Shown here piece after piece: positions 63,301 through 64,000 of a DNA stretch of 64,000 nt. The translations under genes were made by a program, and so were the position numbers. The DNA comes from G963704535 sp963704535. Its GTDB lineage: Bacteria > Chloroflexota > Chloroflexia > Chloroflexales > Roseiflexaceae. Where the stretch lies: the NCBI GenBank assembly GCA_963704535.1, contig OY969916.1, positions 4,278,001 through 4,342,000 of the forward strand, given 5' to 3'. How positions within the stretch are numbered: position 1 is the stretch's first letter; the number at the start of each line of letters is the position of its first letter. Under the pieces are notes generated by a model that saw only the letters and a list, made by a program, of their open reading frames with translations, was not told the DNA's origin and did no database searches.

Positions 63301-64000
63301 GGTCTCGATGTCGCCGCGCCAGGTGTAGGTGTACGACACCGGCGCTGCACCTGTGGTGCTGGCCTGTTTCACCGCCCCGTTGTAATAGTAGTCGTAGGTG
63401 GTGCTCCAGCCGGTCGCCGTATCGCGCACTTCGGTCACGTTGCCGACGCGGTCGTAGGTGTAGGCGTTGGTAGCGTCCAGCCCGTCGCCGTCGCTGATCG
63501 TCATGGCGGTGACGCCGCCGAGGGTGTTGTAGTCCTTGTTGTAGTGGTAGATCAGCGTCTGCCCAAACCCATCGTCTATGCTCAGGGTTATCGTCCCCGG
63601 CCCGCCGAAGATACTGTAGTCGGCGAACAGCGTGGCGTTCCCCAGCGGGTCGGTCGTGCTGGCGACATGGCCGTACTGATCGTAGGTGTAGGTGGTTGCC
63701 GTGCTCGAATCAGCGCCCAGGTAGCTGGAGGTCGGGTTGCCATAGGAATCGTAGGTGTAGCCGCCCATCACGCCCAGGCTGTCCTCGGCGAAGTCGATAT
63801 TCCCGTAGCTGTCGTAGTGGACCTCCCTGATCCGGCCCTCCGCGTCGATCAGGCGTGCCGGGCGATTCCACTGGTTGTATTCGACCCTGGCGATGTGGCC
63901 CAGCGCATCGGTCACGCCAGTGCGGTTGCCCGTGCTGTCGTAGGTATAGCAGATATTGCGCGGCGCGCAGGTGGCCGGGTCGCTCGCGAACGGCGCGGCT
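60345..64000 (-). pseudogene. RHS/YD-repeat protein with a frameshifted deaminase-like toxin tip; N-terminus outside the window
   Basis: The frame is open to base 64000, so the gene continues outside. It contains more than 20 YD repeats (YDSYGNPTSSY, YDYAGNLVNVTEA, YDALGQVTRTIWP), then the RHS core end with YLYTGQRFNSATGLYYLRARFYNP, DGRLLSRDTYP and NPVNGFDPTGQ, followed by the variable tip. In this frame the tip turns to nonsense after SSGTCQWSSGG at about 60748. The next frame continues sensibly: RNIRCPQLPNAAAYLRNFIV, SNVVALNNVRDG, DGHAEILIARWALREFG and IVASRKACTG...QPC, the pattern of a deaminase-fold toxin (HAE and a later Cys pair). Removing one G from the GGGG run at 60747-60750 rejoins the frames. 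No immunity gene is recognisable downstream. Confidence 0.75.

Overview
The window is GC-rich bacterial chromosome, most like a filamentous aerobic Chloroflexota (class Chloroflexia). The reasons are a complete alternative complex III operon with a fused ActB running straight into an A2-type caa3 oxidase, a stand-alone inositol-1-phosphate synthase, two secreted repeat proteins ending in YLPLI-type tails, and intergenic spacers packed with short tandem repeats. No rRNA, tRNA, CRISPR array or intact insertion sequence was recognised.

Layout. 1-5.2 kb: phosphotransferase (partial), inositol-phosphate synthase and a frameshifted secreted beta-propeller protein. 5.7-19.1 kb is the most interesting region and appears to hold two RiPP (ribosomally made, modified peptide) systems. 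On the minus strand are a 604-residue, 35-cysteine multicore precursor, an APH-like kinase, a HopA1-type lyase, a LanC cyclase and an S53 (sedolisin) protease. On the plus strand are a frameshifted SARP/NB-ARC/TPR regulator with duplicated promoters, a 235-residue borosin-precursor-like protein with an amber codon at position 3, and, overlapping it, a split borosin-type alpha-N-methyltransferase. 19.4-23.2 kb: SURF1, an unknown protein, a lipoprotein glycosidase and an FMN reductase. 23.5-37.7 kb: actA-B-C-D-E-F, a small membrane protein, SCO1 and coxB-A-C-D, i.e. quinol to cytochrome c to oxygen electron transfer. 37.7-45.5 kb: cyclophilin, a membrane-anchored repeat protein, two Gfo/Idh/MocA oxidoreductases, an aldo/keto reductase, RidA and a D-threonine-aldolase-like PLP enzyme. 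45.9-51 kb: a frameshifted secreted repeat protein, DinB and a zinc alcohol dehydrogenase. 51.3-57.2 kb: a small protein plus a leucine-rich/DUF6745 protein, then an STM4011-STM4013-STM4014-STM4015 cluster carrying a Nudix gene. 57.4-60.1 kb: an ArsR/DUF2087 regulator with a clear promoter and operator palindrome, then a divergent stand-alone EF-Tu. 60.3-64 kb: an RHS/YD-repeat protein with a frameshifted deaminase-like toxin tip, open at the window edge.

The intergenic DNA has its own architecture. One element family (about 100 bp) has terminal inverted repeats, a related family has a GAGGGGGC-type hairpin, and there are 7-8 bp microsatellites and GGCCACGG arrays. Many of these begin exactly at, or supply, the stop codon of the gene before them. 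Five coding sequences carry frameshifts or a nonsense codon; whether these are biological or assembly errors cannot be decided from the sequence alone.
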